From NCBI GenBank assembly GCA_947628265.1, contig CANQZF010000106.1:1-6366 (forward strand): a DNA stretch of 6,366 bases, in the 5' to 3' direction. This document shows positions 6,118 to 6,366 of this stretch, in pieces. Position 1 is the first letter of the stretch; every line of letters starts with the position of its first letter. Under the pieces are notes generated by a model. It saw only the letters and a program-made list of their open reading frames with translations, was not told the DNA's origin and made no database searches. The translations under genes and the position numbers were made by a program. This DNA comes from an uncultured Oscillospiraceae bacterium (GTDB lineage: Bacteria; Bacillota; Clostridia; Oscillospirales; Oscillospiraceae).

Positions 6118-6366
6118 ATGGCAACGCTTAAAATCAACGAGCAGGAAAAAGTAAGTCACATCGCCCCGGAAATTTACGGCCACTTCTCCGAGCACCTGGG
6201 AAGGTGCATTTACGAGGGGCTCTATGTGGGCGAGAATTCCGATATTCCCAACGTCAACGGCATGCGCTCCGACGTGGTGGCGGCTCTCCGGGAGCTCAAG
6301 GTCCCCATGCTGCGCTGGCCCGGCGGGTGCTTTGCCGACGAGTACCACTGGATGGACGGCATCGGC
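6118..6366 (+). CDS. GH51 alpha-L-arabinofuranosidase (3'-truncated)
   Basis: The first 83 codons of a retaining GH51 alpha-L-arabinofuranosidase (AbfA/ArfA type, normally about 500 residues) run off the window. The protein reads MATLKINEQEKVSHIAPEIY, then GHFSEHLGRCIYEGLYVGE and LRWPGGCFADEYHWMDGIG, both hallmark N-terminal blocks of the family. The first Glu (in FSEHLG) and the Arg-Trp-Pro-Gly-Gly-Cys-Phe block contribute to the arabinose-binding subsite in characterised members. The catalytic acid/base and nucleophile glutamates lie further on and cannot be checked here. There is no signal peptide, so it should be cytoplasmic. With the adjacent GH43 enzyme it would finish breakdown of imported arabino-oligosaccharides to L-arabinose. 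Start chosen for the GTGAGG site and the family-typical N-terminus. Confidence 0.95.
   Translation, partial: MATLKINEQEKVSHIAPEIYGHFSEHLGRCIYEGLYVGENSDIPNVNGMRSDVVAALRELKVPMLRWPGGCFADEYHWMDGIG

Overview
The window is a stretch of a carbohydrate-utilisation operon, with every gene on the + strand. The organism looks like a Gram-positive member of the Firmicutes with GC-rich coding sequence, plausibly a gut or rumen Clostridia/Oscillospirales type. Reasons: two classic lipoprotein signal peptides with Lys-rich starts and lipoboxes, purine-rich Shine-Dalgarno sites, a CUT1-type sugar ABC transporter without its own ATPase in view, and strong G/C preference at third codon positions. The taxonomic call is inference; there is no marker gene.

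Layout: (1) 2-589, 3' part of a sugar ABC transporter permease, cut by the window edge. (2) 516-1559, the second permease; its annotated start overlaps gene 1 and is doubtful. (3) 1653-3254, the lipoprotein solute-binding protein. Its gene is flanked by GC-rich hairpins in both intergenic gaps. (4) 3397-5019, a 540-residue lipoprotein with a Thr/Pro-rich repeat linker, a LamG/concanavalin-A-like domain and a second, unnamed beta-rich C-terminal domain. (5) 5020-5146, an intergenic gap with an intrinsic terminator hairpin that overlaps a longer imperfect hairpin. (6) 5147-6100, a cytoplasmic GH43 glycosidase of the alpha-L-arabinofuranosidase type. (7) 6118-6366, the 5' end of a GH51 alpha-L-arabinofuranosidase, cut by the window edge.

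Together the genes read as an arabino-oligosaccharide (arabinan or arabinoxylan fragment) uptake and breakdown system. The surface lipoproteins would capture glycan fragments, the two permeases would import them with an ATPase encoded elsewhere, and the signal-less GH43 and GH51 enzymes would release arabinose inside the cell. The least explained part is the LamG lipoprotein, a candidate surface glycan-binding protein placed between the transporter and the enzymes. No gene-free stretch exceeds about 150 bases, and I see no tRNA, rRNA, CRISPR array or insertion sequence.
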